Origin: Candidatus Lindowbacteria bacterium RIFCSPLOWO2_12_FULL_62_27
GTDB lineage: Bacteria; Lindowbacteria; 2-12-FULL-62-27
DNA: 64,000 bases
Assembly: GCA_001784175.1 (NCBI GenBank)
Contig: MFPR01000026.1
Location: 124,001-188,000, forward strand
Reading direction: 5' to 3'
A program made the position numbers and the translations under genes. The notes under the pieces are model-generated. The model searched no databases, had not been told where the DNA came from, and saw only the letters and a list, made by a program, of their open reading frames with translations. Of the stretch, positions 36,795-47,580 are shown piece by piece. Position 1 is the stretch's first letter, and each line of letters opens with the position of its first letter.

Positions 36795-37186
36795 CCGACG
36801 TCATCTCCGATCTCCTCCTGCGCATGCGCAACGGCTGCATGACGCGCAAAAAAACCGTGGATGTCCCCGCGTCGAGGCTCAAAGTATCCATCATACGGAT
36901 CATGAAGGACGAGGGATACATCAAAAACTACCGCATCTTGAAGGACAACAAGCAGGGCATTCTCCGGGTCTATTTGAAGTATTCGAAAGACGGTAAATCA
37001 GGCGTCATTCAGAGCCTTCAGAGAATCTCGACGCCCGGCCGGCGTGTTTACTCGCCCGTCAATCGCCTCCCCCGGCCCGCCGGGGGACTCGGCATCGCCA
37101 TTGTCTCCACGCCCAGGGGTCTGCTCACGGATCGCGAATGCCGCAAGGAACATATCGGCGGCGAAGTCCTGCTGGAGGTCCGGTAG
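36788..37186 (+). CDS. rpsH: 30S ribosomal protein S8
   Basis: 132 residues. [33 protein letters not shown] and the C-terminal [19 protein letters not shown] match S8, except that the usual second alanine or glycine loop varies. In E. coli S8 represses the spc operon. rplF starts one base after its stop. Confidence 0.95.
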   Translation: MVTDVISDLLLRMRNGCMTRKKTVDVPASRLKVSIIRIMKDEGYIKNYRILKDNKQGILRVYLKYSKDGKSGVIQSLQRISTPGRRVYSPVNRLPRPAGGLGIAIVSTPRGLLTDRECRKEHIGGEVLLEVR

Positions 37187-37187
37187 G

Positions 37188-37760
37188 ATGTCGAGGGTTG
37201 GCAAGGCGCCTGTGGCGATCCCCAAGGGCGCGACCGTACAGCTTCGGAATGGCGTCGTCGCGCTCAAGGGGCCCAAGGGCGAGATGACCATCCCGATGCC
37301 GCCGGACATTACAGTCGCGCAGGAATCCGACCGGCTGGTCCTCAAGCGCGCCAACGATTTGGACGCCACACGCGCCAAACACGGCTTGGCACAGCGGCTT
37401 CTGAGAAACGCAGTCCTTGGCGTCACACAGGGGTTCACCCGAGAACTCGAAATCGTCGGCGTCGGTTTTCGCGCCGCTAAGTCCGCCGACAAGCTGGTTC
37501 TCTCCGTTGGCTATACCCGCCCCGTCGATGTCCGCATCCCCAAAGGCGTGGACGTCGCCGTCGAGTCCAACACCAAGATCGTCCTGAAGGGCGCCGACAA
37601 GCACGTGCTGGGACAGCTTGCCGCCGACATCCGCGCCGTCCGCCCGCCCTCCGTCTACAGCGACAACAAGGGCATCCGGTACTCTGGCGAGCGCGTCCGC
37701 AAGAAGGCCGGCAAGACAGCCGGCGCCGGTGCAACGGGTGCCGCCGGCGGCGCGAAGTAG
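37188..37760 (+). CDS. rplF: 50S ribosomal protein L6
   Basis: 190 residues from ATG 37188. SRVGKAPVAIPKGATV, VTQGFTRELEIVGVGFRA and the C-terminal SVYSDNKGIRYSGERVRKKAGK are conserved. An Ala/Gly/Lys tail of about 12 residues is added. Confidence 0.95.
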   Translation: MSRVGKAPVAIPKGATVQLRNGVVALKGPKGEMTIPMPPDITVAQESDRLVLKRANDLDATRAKHGLAQRLLRNAVLGVTQGFTRELEIVGVGFRAAKSADKLVLSVGYTRPVDVRIPKGVDVAVESNTKIVLKGADKHVLGQLAADIRAVRPPSVYSDNKGIRYSGERVRKKAGKTAGAGATGAAGGAK

Positions 37761-37769
37761 GAGAAGACC

Positions 37770-38135
37770 ATGGGCGACAAACGGCACGGCGAGGTCACGG
37801 CCTACAAGTCCATCCGGAGTCGCAAGCGGGTCATCGGCACATCGGATCGACCGCGGCTTTGCGTCTTCAAGAGCCGAAAACACATCGCGGCGCAGGTCGT
37901 CGACGATCTTTCCGGCCTTGTCCTCCTCGGCGCATCCACACGCACGCCGGAAGTACGGGACGTCGTGAAGGGCAAAAAAAATAAGGAAGCCTGCAAGGCG
38001 GTGGGCAAACTCATTGCCGAGCGTTGCGCCGCCAAAGGCATCCGGACTGTCCGATTTGACCGGTCCGGATACATCTATCACGGAAAAATTGCCGCGCTGG
38101 CGGACAGCGCGCGTGAAGGAGGATTGCAGTTTTGA
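37770..38135 (+). CDS. rplR: 50S ribosomal protein L18
   Basis: 121 residues. [20 protein letters not shown] and the C-terminal [24 protein letters not shown] are typical. It binds 5S rRNA together with L5. Its stop lies inside the rpsE start region. Confidence 0.95.
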   Translation: MGDKRHGEVTAYKSIRSRKRVIGTSDRPRLCVFKSRKHIAAQVVDDLSGLVLLGASTRTPEVRDVVKGKKNKEACKAVGKLIAERCAAKGIRTVRFDRSGYIYHGKIAALADSAREGGLQF

Positions 38136-39073
38136 ATACGCCCCAAACCCCGGCGCCGCAAGCGCCTCGTCCGCCCAGGACCGATGGACGCGGCGATGGA
38201 CGGCAGCGTTCCGATTCGCGCCGGAGGTTTCAGAGACCCCAGCCCGGGCATGCCCCCGGAGAGCCGGCGCTCATCGAACGGGTCGTCCAGATCAACCATG
38301 TCGCGAAGGTCGTCAAGGGCGGCCGGCGATTCGGATTCTCGACCATCGTCGTCGTCGGCGACGGCAACGGCAAGGTCGGCGTGTCGATCGGCAAGGCCAA
38401 GGAGGTCCCGGAATCGATCACCAAGGGCCGGTCACATGCGACGAAAACCATGACCAAAATAAAAATCGTCGAAGGAACCATCCCCCACGAAATCGTTGGT
38501 CGGTGTGGCGCCACGCGTGTCCTCCTTCGGCCTGCTGTGCCCGGCACCGGGATCATCGCAGGCAAATCTGTGCGCGCTATTTTGGAGGCCGCCGGCATTC
38601 GGGACGTCCTCTCCAAGACCATCGGATCTTCCAACGCCGTCAACGCTGTCAAGGCCGTCATGGACGGACTGCTCCGGCTGAGACTGCCGGAGGACGTCGC
38701 GGAAATGCGCGGTAAGACCGTCGGCGAAATGTTCATCGCCAAGCGTGTCCGGCGGCTGACCAAATTTGAGGATGAAATGGGCGAGCGCATGGAGGGCGGT
38801 GAAGCCGAGCAGTTGTCACCGGAGGCCGCTCAGGCGCGCCGTCGTGAGCAAAGACCCTCCGGTTCCATGCCGCCGCGCCACAGGACCGAATCGCAACAGG
38901 GCAGAACGCACGACAGGGGTGGGCCGGACCGGTCGCGAGGTCGCAGACCCGACCGCGATCGTGATCGCAGACCCCGGCCGGATCGCAGGCCTCCCAGACC
39001 GGCAGGGCCCCCATCTTCGTCGGCGGAGCCCGGTCCGCTCCCGCCGCAAACACCGTCGGAGCCATCGGCATGA
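38132..39073 (+). CDS. rpsE: 30S ribosomal protein S5 with long N- and C-terminal extensions
   Basis: 313 residues, nearly twice the usual ~165. Start TTG 38132 follows AAGGAGG by 9 bases. Residues ~48-205 are canonical S5 ([70 protein letters not shown]). The N-terminal 45 residues and the last ~105 are low-complexity, rich in Arg, Pro, Asp and Gly ([19 protein letters not shown]). Such tails suggest RNA or membrane-surface binding. No rpmD (L30) follows, and rplO overlaps its stop. Confidence 0.94.
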   Translation: MNTPQTPAPQAPRPPRTDGRGDGRQRSDSRRRFQRPQPGHAPGEPALIERVVQINHVAKVVKGGRRFGFSTIVVVGDGNGKVGVSIGKAKEVPESITKGRSHATKTMTKIKIVEGTIPHEIVGRCGATRVLLRPAVPGTGIIAGKSVRAILEAAGIRDVLSKTIGSSNAVNAVKAVMDGLLRLRLPEDVAEMRGKTVGEMFIAKRVRRLTKFEDEMGERMEGGEAEQLSPEAAQARRREQRPSGSMPPRHRTESQQGRTHDRGGPDRSRGRRPDRDRDRRPRPDRRPPRPAGPPSSSAEPGPLPPQTPSEPSA

Positions 39074-39504
39074 GCCTCGAGCTTTCCGCTCTGCCCAAAA
39101 TCGTCGGGCGCCGGCAGCGGCTCGGCCGCGGCGAGGGCAGCGGCCGCGGCAAGACCAGCGGCCGTGGGCACAAGGGCCAGAAGGCGCGCAGCAAGGTCCG
39201 GCGGGGCTTTGAGGGCGGCCAGATGCCCCTCTTCCGGCGGTTGCCCAAGGGCGGGTTCAAGCGGTCTTGGCGGGTAGTGGCGTCGATTGTCAATCTTGAA
39301 GCGCTCAACCGGTTTGCGGACGGCGATGAGGTTACGGTCGAAAAATTGAAGGAAAGCGGGCTCGTGCGTTCCAAAGCCGCCCTCATCAAAGTCCTTGCCG
39401 GGGGCAAGCTCACCCGGAAATTGAAGGTAGTCGCACACCGGTTTTCGGCCGGCGCGCGGTCGGCCATCGAGTCGGCCGGCGGGTCCGTTCAGATCGCTCA
39501 ATAG
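39070..39504 (+). CDS. rplO: 50S ribosomal protein L15
   Basis: 144 residues. [26 protein letters not shown] is the glycine-rich signature (about residues 16-41), with [19 protein letters not shown] next. It directly follows rpsE, where L30 usually intervenes. Confidence 0.95.
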   Translation: MSLELSALPKIVGRRQRLGRGEGSGRGKTSGRGHKGQKARSKVRRGFEGGQMPLFRRLPKGGFKRSWRVVASIVNLEALNRFADGDEVTVEKLKESGLVRSKAALIKVLAGGKLTRKLKVVAHRFSAGARSAIESAGGSVQIAQ

Positions 39505-39570
39505 CGGCGTCCGGAATTTTATGCTGATCGCTCCCGGTTTCGTGCGGCGCGCGCGCCGAATCGCCTGATC

Positions 39571-40904
<1,334 letters not shown>

Positions 40905-40908
<4 letters not shown>

Positions 40909-41585
40909 TGGCAGGGAACACGTCAGGAATGCGGATTGTGCTTCTCGGGCCACCGGGCGCGGGCAAGGGCACCCAGGCGAAAAAATTGGTCGATGCCTTG
41001 GGGATTCCACATGTGTCGACCGGCGACATGTTCCGCCGGATGGTGGCGCTGGGCGGGGACTTGGGTGTGCGGATCCAGGCGATCATCGGGTCGGGCCACC
41101 TCGTGCCGGACGCCGAAACCTGCGAGGTCGTTGAAACATTCTTGACTCGCGAGTCCCTCTGGGACAGGTTCATGCTCGACGGATTCCCGAGGACCGTCCC
41201 TCAGGCCGAAACGTTCGACAGTATGCTCTCGAAGCGTGGCAAGCGGCTGGACGCGGTCGTCGCGATTGATCTTTCAGAACAGAATGTCCTCGCCCGGCTG
41301 GGCGGTCGTAAGAGCTGCCCGAAATGCGGCTCGGTCTATCACGACGTTTCTCTGCCCCCGAAAATGGCGGGACTCTGCGACCGCGATGGCGCCCGGCTGA
41401 CCGTCCGCGAAGACGATCAGCCCGAAAAAATATTGGAACGGCTCCGCGTCTATGTCCGCCAGACCCAGCCGCTCCTCGACTATTACGAGCGGGCCGGATC
41501 GGTCCGCCGGGTCGACGGCACGGCCGACGCCGGCGAGGTCTCCGCGCGCATCTTGGCCGCTCTGCGAGATGGTCAGAATGATTGA
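40905..41585 (+). CDS. adk: Adenylate kinase, zinc-lid type
   Basis: 226 residues, interconverting AMP, ADP and ATP. P-loop LGPPGAGKGTQAKKL, STGDMFRRM and LDGFPRTVPQAE. The lid contains CPKCGSVYH and later CDRDG, giving a Cys-Cys-Cys-Asp metal site like those of Gram-positive enzymes. ATG 40905 gives about 8 residues before the family start at MRIVLLG. It overlaps map. Confidence 0.95.
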
Positions 41586-42321
41586 GATTAAATCGCCGGA
41601 TGAGATTGATAAAATGGTGGAGTGCGGCCGCATCACCCGCCGGGTCCTGGACGAACTCGGCGCTGCGGTCCGGCCGGGACTGAGCACGCTGGAACTGGAC
41701 GAGATGGCCGAGTCCATCATCCGGGCTGAGGGCGCCGAGCCGGCCTTCAAGGGATACTTCGGCTACCCCGCGACCATCTGCGCTTCGATCAATTGCGAGG
41801 TGGTCCACGGCATCCCGCGTCGCGACAAGATCCTTCGCGAGGGCGACATCCTCTCGATCGACGTGGGGGTCCGCAAACTCGGCTTTCACGGCGACGCGGC
41901 CCGCACGTTTCCCATCGGCCGGATCAGCCCGGAGGCCAGGCGCCTGATGGACGCCTGCCGGGCATCGCTCGAAGCTGGCGTTGCGCAGGCGGTGGCCAAC
42001 AACCGGGTCGAGGATATTTCGCGCGCGATCCAGTCGGTGGCCGAAAAGGCCGGATTCTCCGTCGTCCGCGAATGGGTGGGACACGGCGTTGGTCGCAACC
42101 TTCACGAGGATCCGCAGATCCCGAACTTCGTGACGGGCAAGAAAGGTCCCGTGCTTGAGCCGGGCATGACGCTTGCGATTGAGCCGATGGTGAACGAGGG
42201 CACATACAAGACGGAAATCCTCGAAGACCGCTGGACCGTCGTGACCGTCGACCGGAAATTGAGCGCACACTTTGAGGATTCGATATTGGTTACGAAAAAC
42301 GGACCGAAGGTGTTGACCTAG
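41578..42321 (+). CDS. map: Methionine aminopeptidase, type I
   Basis: About 247 residues from ATG 41578 ([13 protein letters not shown] matches the family start; ATG 41569 is also in frame). It removes initiator methionine. Substrate and metal residues lie in [49 protein letters not shown] and AIEPMVNEG. It overlaps the adk stop by 8 bases. Confidence 0.95.
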   Translation: MIEIKSPDEIDKMVECGRITRRVLDELGAAVRPGLSTLELDEMAESIIRAEGAEPAFKGYFGYPATICASINCEVVHGIPRRDKILREGDILSIDVGVRKLGFHGDAARTFPIGRISPEARRLMDACRASLEAGVAQAVANNRVEDISRAIQSVAEKAGFSVVREWVGHGVGRNLHEDPQIPNFVTGKKGPVLEPGMTLAIEPMVNEGTYKTEILEDRWTVVTVDRKLSAHFEDSILVTKNGPKVLT

Positions 42322-42322
42322 A

Positions 42323-42568
42323 ATGGCGACGAGAAAAGAGTTTGTTCACAAAGTCAAAGAAGACAAGATCACGGTGGATGCCAAGGTCCTTGAGGCGCTC
42401 CCCAACACCATGTTCCGCGTGGAGCTGCCCAACCAGCACGTGATCCTGGCGCACATCTCCGGTAAAATGCGCATGCACTACATCCGCATCCTGCCCGGGG
42501 ATACCGTCACGGTCGAAATTTCGCCCTACGATTTATCGCGGGGACGTATTGTTTTTCGGAAAAAATAG
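42323..42568 (+). CDS. infA: Translation initiation factor IF-1
   Basis: 81 residues, a single S1-like OB fold: [37 protein letters not shown] and [15 protein letters not shown]. About 8 residues longer than usual at the N-terminus ([11 protein letters not shown]). It starts 1 base after map. Confidence 0.96.
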   Translation: MATRKEFVHKVKEDKITVDAKVLEALPNTMFRVELPNQHVILAHISGKMRMHYIRILPGDTVTVEISPYDLSRGRIVFRKK

Positions 42569-42587
42569 ATACAATGGTGGGATTATC

Positions 42588-42701
42588 ATGAAGGTCAGGC
42601 CAAGTGTGAAACGGATTTGCAAAAAGTGCAAGGTCATTCGGCGCAAGGGCGTCGTTCGGGTCATTTGCGAAAACCCGAAACACAAACAGCGCCAGGGATA
42701 G
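42588..42701 (+). CDS. rpmJ: 50S ribosomal protein L36
   Basis: 37 codons plus stop. [21 protein letters not shown] begins the protein (first 20 residues shown in part) and [11 protein letters not shown] ends it. The Cys-X2-Cys, Cys and His positions form the zinc site of the C+ form. It is in the standard place between infA and rpsM. Confidence 0.95.
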   Translation: MKVRPSVKRICKKCKVIRRKGVVRVICENPKHKQRQG

Positions 42702-42714
42702 GAGGTTCGGTCGG

Positions 42715-43098
42715 GTGGCTCGAATCGCGGGCATCGATTTGCCCAAGGCAAAAAATGTCGACATCGCGCTGACGTATATCTACGGCATTGGCCGGTCCTC
42801 CGCTCGCAGCATCTGCGGGCAGGCGAGGGTCAACCTCTTCACCAAGGTGAAGGACCTCGCGGAGGACGAGATCGGCCGGCTTCGCAGCATTATTGAGAAA
42901 AACTACAAGGTCGAAGGCGAGCGGAAATCCAGCGTGTCGCAGGACATTAAACGGTTGATCGATATCGGTTCCTATCGAGGCAGCCGGCACAAATCGGGTC
43001 TGCCGGTACGCGGTCAGCGCACGCGTTGCAACGCACGCACACGCAAGGGCCCCCGCAAGACGGTGGCCGGCAAGAAGAAGGCGGCCGACAAGACGTAG
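42715..43098 (+). CDS. rpsM: 30S ribosomal protein S13
   Basis: 127 residues from GTG 42715 with GGAGG at 42701-42705. [20 protein letters not shown], the helix-two-turn-helix core and the C-terminal [19 protein letters not shown] are conserved. It forms head-to-50S bridges. Confidence 0.96.
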   Translation: MARIAGIDLPKAKNVDIALTYIYGIGRSSARSICGQARVNLFTKVKDLAEDEIGRLRSIIEKNYKVEGERKSSVSQDIKRLIDIGSYRGSRHKSGLPVRGQRTRCNARTRKGPRKTVAGKKKAADKT

Positions 43099-43105
43099 TA
43101 TGACC

Positions 43106-43128
43106 CCTTCCCCCCTTGTGGGGGAAGG
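43106..43128. other. C/G-rich hairpin between rpsM and rpsK
   Basis: CCTTCCCCC (43106-43114) pairs with GGGGGAAGG (43120-43128) over a 5-base loop in a 66-base spacer. No T-run follows. The composition resembles the G-rich stretch before fliD, so it may be a dispersed repeat rather than a control site. Confidence 0.5.
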
Positions 43129-43164
43129 CTGGGATGGGGGGTAACGAAGGAGAAGGGATTCATC

Positions 43165-43569
43165 ATGGCAGAAGAGAAAAAACCGGCCGCTCGGACGGCC
43201 GGCGTTAAGAAGAAACTAAAAAATATCGCGGAAGGGGTCGTTCACATCCGGTCCACCTTCAACAACACCGTGGTGACCATCACCGACAAGGCCGGGAACA
43301 CCATCTGCTGGGCCAGTCCGGGCAAGCTCGGATTCAAGGGTACTCGCAAGGGCACGCCCTACGCCGCGCAGGTCGCCGCCGAGGCCGTGGCGAAGGTCGC
43401 GATCGAAAACGGTATCCGGCGGGTCGATTGCCGCGTCAAGGGGCCCGGCCAGGGACGAGAGACAGCCATCCGCACCATCCAGGCCGCTGGAATCGAGATC
43501 TGCGACATCATCGACGTGACGCCTGCACCGCACAACGGGTGCCGGCCGCGCAAGAGGAGGCGGGTCTGA
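43165..43569 (+). CDS. rpsK: 30S ribosomal protein S11
   Basis: 134 residues. [39 protein letters not shown] and [18 protein letters not shown] are canonical. The stop overlaps rpsD by one base. Confidence 0.96.
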   Translation: MAEEKKPAARTAGVKKKLKNIAEGVVHIRSTFNNTVVTITDKAGNTICWASPGKLGFKGTRKGTPYAAQVAAEAVAKVAIENGIRRVDCRVKGPGQGRETAIRTIQAAGIEICDIIDVTPAPHNGCRPRKRRRV

Positions 43570-44195
43570 TGGGTCGCCACATCACGTCCGTCTGCGTGCT
43601 CTGCCGGCGCGAGCGTGTCAAGTTGTATCTCAAAGGCAACCGCTGTCTGACCTCCAAGTGCGCCATTGAGCAGAAGCGCCTCGGACCCGGTCAGCATGGC
43701 GCTGAGTTCAAAAAAGTGTCGGACTACGGCATGCAGCTTCGGGAAAAACAAAAATTGCGGCGATATTATCTCATGATGGAACGGCCCTTCCTCCGCCAGT
43801 TCATGCGCGCGGTGCGCACGAAGGGCAAGACCGGCGAGGTCTTTCTCCGTAACCTTGAATTGCGCCTCGATAGCGTTGTGTTCCGCCTCGGTCTCGCGCC
43901 CTCCCGGCGCGCCGCTCGGCAGATCATTTCCCATGGGCACGTCGCCATCAACAACCGCAAGGTCGACGTCCCTTCGGCCCAGCTTAGGGTGGGGGACGTC
44001 GTCAAGATTCGGGAGGGACACAACTTGCAGACGGTGAAGGGCAGCGTCGAGGCCGCCAAGCAGCGCAAGAGCGTGCCGGAATGGCTGGACCTCGCGCCGG
44101 AAAAATTGTCCGGCAAGGTTATTCGCCTGCCAGAGCGCACGGAAATCCCGGTGCCGGTCCAGGAACAGCAGATTGTCGAATTCTATTCTAAATAA
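43569..44195 (+). CDS. rpsD: 30S ribosomal protein S4, zinc type
   Basis: 208 residues from ATG 43569. Cys9, Cys12, Cys26 and Cys31 form the zinc site of C+ S4 (SVCVLCRRE, NRCLTSKC). LGPGQHG, the S4 RNA-binding domain (LDSVVFRLGLAPSRRAARQIISHGH, about residues 98-122) and DVPSAQLRVGDVV follow. In E. coli S4 represses the alpha operon. Confidence 0.96.
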   Translation: MGRHITSVCVLCRRERVKLYLKGNRCLTSKCAIEQKRLGPGQHGAEFKKVSDYGMQLREKQKLRRYYLMMERPFLRQFMRAVRTKGKTGEVFLRNLELRLDSVVFRLGLAPSRRAARQIISHGHVAINNRKVDVPSAQLRVGDVVKIREGHNLQTVKGSVEAAKQRKSVPEWLDLAPEKLSGKVIRLPERTEIPVPVQEQQIVEFYSK

Positions 44196-44216
44196 AAATT
44201 AAGGAGGAGTTCAGGA

Positions 44217-45248
44217 ATGGCAAGTCCCAAATTTTTGTTGCGCGATATGGAAATGCCCAGGGGTGTGCGGGTGGTTCGGGAAGAGGCCGGCGACTTTGGT
44301 CGCTATGAAATTCAGCCGCTTGAGCGCGGTTTCGGCACGACGTTCGGAAACAGCATCCGCAGGGTGTTGCTCTCGTCCATCGTCGGCGCCGCGCCCTTCG
44401 CGGTCAAAATCTCGACCAAGAGCGGCGCCGCACTGCACGAGTTTGCAACCCTCAAAGGCGTCGTCACGGATACGCTCGACATTCTCTTCAATCTGAAATC
44501 TCTGCGGCTCCGAATGGACCAGGACGGCGTCGTGGTACTGAAGGCCGAAAAGTCGGGACCGGCGAAAATTCTCGGCAAGGACCTCGTGCCGGAGGACCGG
44601 TCCGTCGAAATTCTAAACGAGGATATGTTGATCGCCGAGGTCTCCGAGGGCGGACAGCTCAAGATCGAAATACAGACGCAACTCGGTCGCGGCTATGTGC
44701 CGGCCGAAAATCTCGACCGCAAGCTCGAGCCGGGATGGATCGCCATCGACAGCATCTACAGCCCGGTCGACCGCGTCAACTTCGAGGTCGAAAATACTCG
44801 CGTCGGGCAGATCACCGATTACGACAAGCTCATCATGGAAATCTGGACCGACGGCAGCATCACCCCCCGCGACGCGCTCGCGCACGCCGCCAAGGTCATC
44901 AAGGAGCACATGCAGCCGTTCATCAATTTCGAGGAGGAGGAGAAGATCCTCGATGAGGAAATCGAGCTGACGCCGGAGGAGAAGCAGCTTCAGAAAATTC
45001 TCTCCGTCAGCATCGAGGAACTTGAGCTGTCGGTCCGGTCCTACAACTGCTTGAAGAGCGCCAACATCCACGCGCTCGGAGAGCTTGCGACCAAAACCGA
45101 GGCCGAACTGCTGAAAACTAGAAACTTCGGACGCAAGTCCCTCATGGAAATCAAGGACAAGCTCCAGCAATACAACTTGGAACTCGGCATGAAGGGTGTC
45201 TCGCACCTCCTCGTCAAATCCCAGACGGCGGAAACGGTCGAAGCATGA
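44217..45248 (+). CDS. rpoA: RNA polymerase alpha subunit
   Basis: 343 residues with the N-terminal assembly domain ([28 protein letters not shown], about residues 27-54; PWYAV-type strands vary), a linker rich in Glu, and the C-terminal domain ([41 protein letters not shown]) that contacts promoters and activators. AAGGAGGAG precedes the ATG. It overlaps rplQ by 4 bases. Confidence 0.97.
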   Translation: MASPKFLLRDMEMPRGVRVVREEAGDFGRYEIQPLERGFGTTFGNSIRRVLLSSIVGAAPFAVKISTKSGAALHEFATLKGVVTDTLDILFNLKSLRLRMDQDGVVVLKAEKSGPAKILGKDLVPEDRSVEILNEDMLIAEVSEGGQLKIEIQTQLGRGYVPAENLDRKLEPGWIAIDSIYSPVDRVNFEVENTRVGQITDYDKLIMEIWTDGSITPRDALAHAAKVIKEHMQPFINFEEEEKILDEEIELTPEEKQLQKILSVSIEELELSVRSYNCLKSANIHALGELATKTEAELLKTRNFGRKSLMEIKDKLQQYNLELGMKGVSHLLVKSQTAETVEA

Positions 45249-45595
45249 AGCATGGCAGGAAACTCGCCAAACTCGGCCGGCCGCGGGCGCTGCGCAAGGC
45301 GCTCCTCCGGGGCCTTGCCACCTCGCTCTTCAAGCACGGCCGCATCACGACCACACTGCCCAAGGCCAAGGGCCTCCGCCCGTACGCCGAACGGCTCCTG
45401 ACCCACGCGCGGCGCGGTACACTCCACGCGCGCCGCCTCGTCCGACGCGCGATTTCGGACCGCATTGTCCTCGCCAAACTCTTTAATGAGATCGCACCGA
45501 AATACAAGGAACGAAACGGCGGCTACACCCGCATCCTCCGCATCCAAAATCGCCTCGGAGACAACGCCACACAAGCCATCATAGAACTCGTTTAG
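45245..45595 (+). CDS. rplQ: 50S ribosomal protein L17
   Basis: 116 residues. [39 protein letters not shown] and the C-terminal [17 protein letters not shown] match L17. Last gene of the ribosomal superoperon. The mobile element starts 62 bases after it, beyond the tRNA-Leu gene. Confidence 0.95.
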   Translation: MKHGRKLAKLGRPRALRKALLRGLATSLFKHGRITTTLPKAKGLRPYAERLLTHARRGTLHARRLVRRAISDRIVLAKLFNEIAPKYKERNGGYTRILRIQNRLGDNATQAIIELV

Positions 45596-45614
45596 ATTTG
45601 TAAGTCTCTAGAAC

Positions 45615-45699
45615 TGCCGGGAGGGAGATTTGAACTCCCACGAGGTTGCCCCCGCCAGCCCCTCAAGCTGGTGCGTCTGCCAAATTCCGCCATCCCGGC
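45615..45699 (-). tRNA. tRNA-Leu (anticodon GAG), rebuilt by the mobile element
   Basis: 85 bases on the minus strand: acceptor GCCGGGA/TCCCGGC, discriminator A, anticodon stem CCAGC/GCTGG around TTGAGGG (anticodon GAG), a long variable arm as in leucine tRNAs, and T-arm GGGAG-TTCAAAT-CTCCC. No encoded CCA. Positions 1-42 (from the 5' end through the anticodon loop) are within the 44-bp repeat shared with the right end of the element. Positions 43-85 are chromosomal. The promoter now upstream belongs to the element. Confidence 0.93.
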
Positions 45700-45701
45700 G
45701 C
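45658..45701. repeat. Left attachment repeat (att)
   Basis: 44 bp identical to 59320-59363. It covers the 5' half of tRNA-Leu including the anticodon loop plus two bases upstream of the tRNA. Identity stops at 45657 inside the anticodon stem, placing the crossover at or near the anticodon loop. Confidence 0.93.
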
Positions 45702-45717
45702 GGTAGAAACTCAAAGC

Positions 45718-45745
45718 ATTATACACGGTCTACGTCTTTTCACAA
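45718..45745 (-). promoter_or_regulatory. Element-borne promoter driving tRNA-Leu
   Basis: On the minus strand TTGTGA (45745-45740), 16 bases, then a perfect TATAAT (45723-45718), about 18 bases before the tRNA 5' end. It lies inside the element. Its -35 box includes the stop codon of the integrase gene. Confidence 0.7.
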
Positions 45746-46942
45746 ACCGGCTTGATGCAAATTTGATGGAAGTTTCTGCGCCCGCAATCTATCCAAGTAG
45801 TCATCAAATTTCACCATGTCCTCCTTCATCGTCGTATCATGAATCACGTAATAGCGGCTGGTAACGTCTTTCTTTCTTCGTCCATGTCCGAGGATGGAAC
45901 GTAGAACCAGCTCCCGACCACCAGCGTTAGCGAAGCACGTTGCAAACGTGTGGCGGAAATCGTGCGTTCGGTAATTGAACTCCTCCGGGTTCATCGCCGC
46001 CCTGATGATTGCAGGCTCGAAAATATGCCGCCCCTTTTTCAGCATCTCGTGATAACGATAGTCGAACGTATCATAACTCCCGTAGTTCTGTCCTCGGTCG
46101 TTCGTGACTACGAATTCGGACATACTGATTACCTTACCCGACAGATAGGGTTCAAGATGGCGTGAAATCGGGACAATCCGATTGCTTCCCCATTTCGGCT
46201 GTCTTGTGCTGGTGTTGTGTGGGTCGCCCCGCTTGTTCATCCACTGCCCTGCGATTCGAAGACAATTGTTCTTCCTATCGACGTACCTCCATTTCAGACC
46301 GAATGATTCACCCAGTCTCAGTCCCGCGAAACAACCAAGCGCAATGACCAACTTCGTAGGTAGTGGAGGCAAATCCAAATCGAGCAGTGCGAACAATTCG
46401 CTGGGCAGTAGCGCAACGTCGACGTAATCGTTCGTCTGCAAGCGTCCGTGCAATGTCACAGGATTGACCCGTGCCGCGTTTTCTCGGATTGCAAGTTTGA
46501 AAGCTAAACCGAGAGCCGTGAGATAGCCGTTGATCGTTGATGGCATCCTCCCTTTTTTCAAAAGAGACTCGACAAATCGTGCCACGTGCTCTTTTGTATC
46601 AATGACTGCCACTGGTTCGTTCCTCCCGAAAAACTCGGCGGCCTCGCTCAAGCTATGAATGTTGCTCTGCGCCACCACCGGATGAAGTTTTCCAGCGGCA
46701 ACCCTTCCGTCCCTCTCCTCCTTGAAAGGCTTCATCAGTTCCGACCACGTCATCCGACGAAAAGGTTCAGACCCGTGCAATTCAATGGTGCGAAGTCGGA
46801 CAAGAAAGTCCTGAAGATATCGTTCCGCCTGCCGTCGGTCGGCGCATCCCGTCGAATGATACGACCAGCGACCTCGTAATGGATGTCGATAGTAAATATG
46901 GTATGTCCCGCCTTTTCCACGCTTGCAAAGTTTCGCCCTCAT
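45740..46942 (-). CDS. int: Tyrosine-family integrase (left end)
   Basis: 400 residues. An N-terminal arm/core-binding region (residues ~1-175) precedes the catalytic domain with Arg209 (AGLRLGES), His327-X2-Arg330 (THDFRHTFAT), His353 (LGHGRRKKD) and the nucleophile Tyr364 or Tyr365. The gene ends next to the att core, the classical place for the integrase that acts on it. It starts one base after the excisionase-like gene. Its last codons overlap a repeat (45752-45776) that recurs at the right end and may be an arm-type binding site. Confidence 0.93.
   Translation of the reverse strand: MRAKLCKRGKGGTYHIYYRHPLRGRWSYHSTGCADRRQAERYLQDFLVRLRTIELHGSEPFRRMTWSELMKPFKEERDGRVAAGKLHPVVAQSNIHSLSEAAEFFGRNEPVAVIDTKEHVARFVESLLKKGRMPSTINGYLTALGLAFKLAIRENAARVNPVTLHGRLQTNDYVDVALLPSELFALLDLDLPPLPTKLVIALGCFAGLRLGESFGLKWRYVDRKNNCLRIAGQWMNKRGDPHNTSTRQPKWGSNRIVPISRHLEPYLSGKVISMSEFVVTNDRGQNYGSYDTFDYRYHEMLKKGRHIFEPAIIRAAMNPEEFNYRTHDFRHTFATCFANAGGRELVLRSILGHGRRKKDVTSRYYVIHDTTMKEDMVKFDDYLDRLRAQKLPSNLHQAGL
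45752..45776. repeat. Candidate integrase arm site, left
   Basis: 25 bases starting TTGATGCAAA and containing TTGATG twice. It matches 22 of 25 bases at 59169-59193 in the same orientation. Both copies are inside the element, near its ends. Confidence 0.55.
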
Positions 46943-46943
46943 C

Positions 46944-47429
46944 TCACGCCGCCTCTCTGAGCGTCGGTCGAAGGGTTCGGCGGCCCTTTGTCATCAAGCC
47001 ATCAATCCAACTGTTGATATCGGTCAGCCGAAAGCGGACAAAATTGCCGATGTGGAAATTCGGGATATAGTTCTTGGATACCCATCCCTGAATAGTTCGG
47101 GGAGATACATTAAAGAATTTGGCAACTGTTTCCGTGTCCATGATGTCGGTGTCCACGTCGACCGAGTACCGCATTTGCTCGGCAGAAGCAAATCGACCAA
47201 CTGGATGTCTCTGATACCAACCGTTATCCGAAAGCGTTCGCACAACGCCTTTGAATTGAACGTCGTCGAGCGTATCACCCTGCACGCCCAGACGCCGCCA
47301 CGCATCGTCAACGTCCGCTTCGAATAAAAGAGCCGCCCTCGAATCCAATTTCTTGAACTCAAAAAACTCTTCGACATCGCGGCGGCTGTGTTCTACCGAA
47401 TTCTTTTCTTTCTCTTTTTTCTGAGACAT
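46944..47429 (-). CDS. Excisionase-like HTH protein
   Basis: 161 residues from ATG 47429 (AAGGTGGG upstream; GTG 47444 is also possible). The N-terminal half is charged and unrecognised. The C-terminal ~65 residues (TETVAKFFNVSPRTIQGWVSKNYIPNFHIGNFVRF, about residues 98-132) form a MerR-like winged helix typical of excisionases and small phage regulators. Its place immediately upstream of the integrase in the same transcript supports an excisionase (Xis) role. Confidence 0.75.
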   Translation of the reverse strand: MSQKKEKEKNSVEHSRRDVEEFFEFKKLDSRAALLFEADVDDAWRRLGVQGDTLDDVQFKGVVRTLSDNGWYQRHPVGRFASAEQMRYSVDVDTDIMDTETVAKFFNVSPRTIQGWVSKNYIPNFHIGNFVRFRLTDINSWIDGLMTKGRRTLRPTLREAA

Positions 47430-47580
47430 GCTCCCACCTTCCACCCCACGTATGTGGGTGTCGGTTGGAGATCGTCACTGCGAATAAAATTTATCGGCTC
47501 GCCCCGGCGTAACCGGGTTTCAAGCGCAGACCTCTTCGTTCCCGGCCACGCCGGGATTAAAATCTATTCCCTATTTCCCC
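47430..47580. other. Spacer with three hairpins upstream of the excisionase-like gene
   Basis: Three small inverted repeats: CCCAC/GTGGG near 47443-47456, CCCGG/CCGGG near 47503-47516, and a perfect TCCCGGC/GCCGGGA at 47540-47556. Spacing is irregular (about 59 and 38 bases). They could be operators or leader-RNA structures controlling xis and int. Confidence 0.5.

Noticed and set aside
47430-47560. Three GC hairpins resembling type I-E CRISPR repeats
   Set aside because: The stems differ in sequence, spacing is 59 then 38 bases, there are no uniform spacers and no cas genes are nearby.
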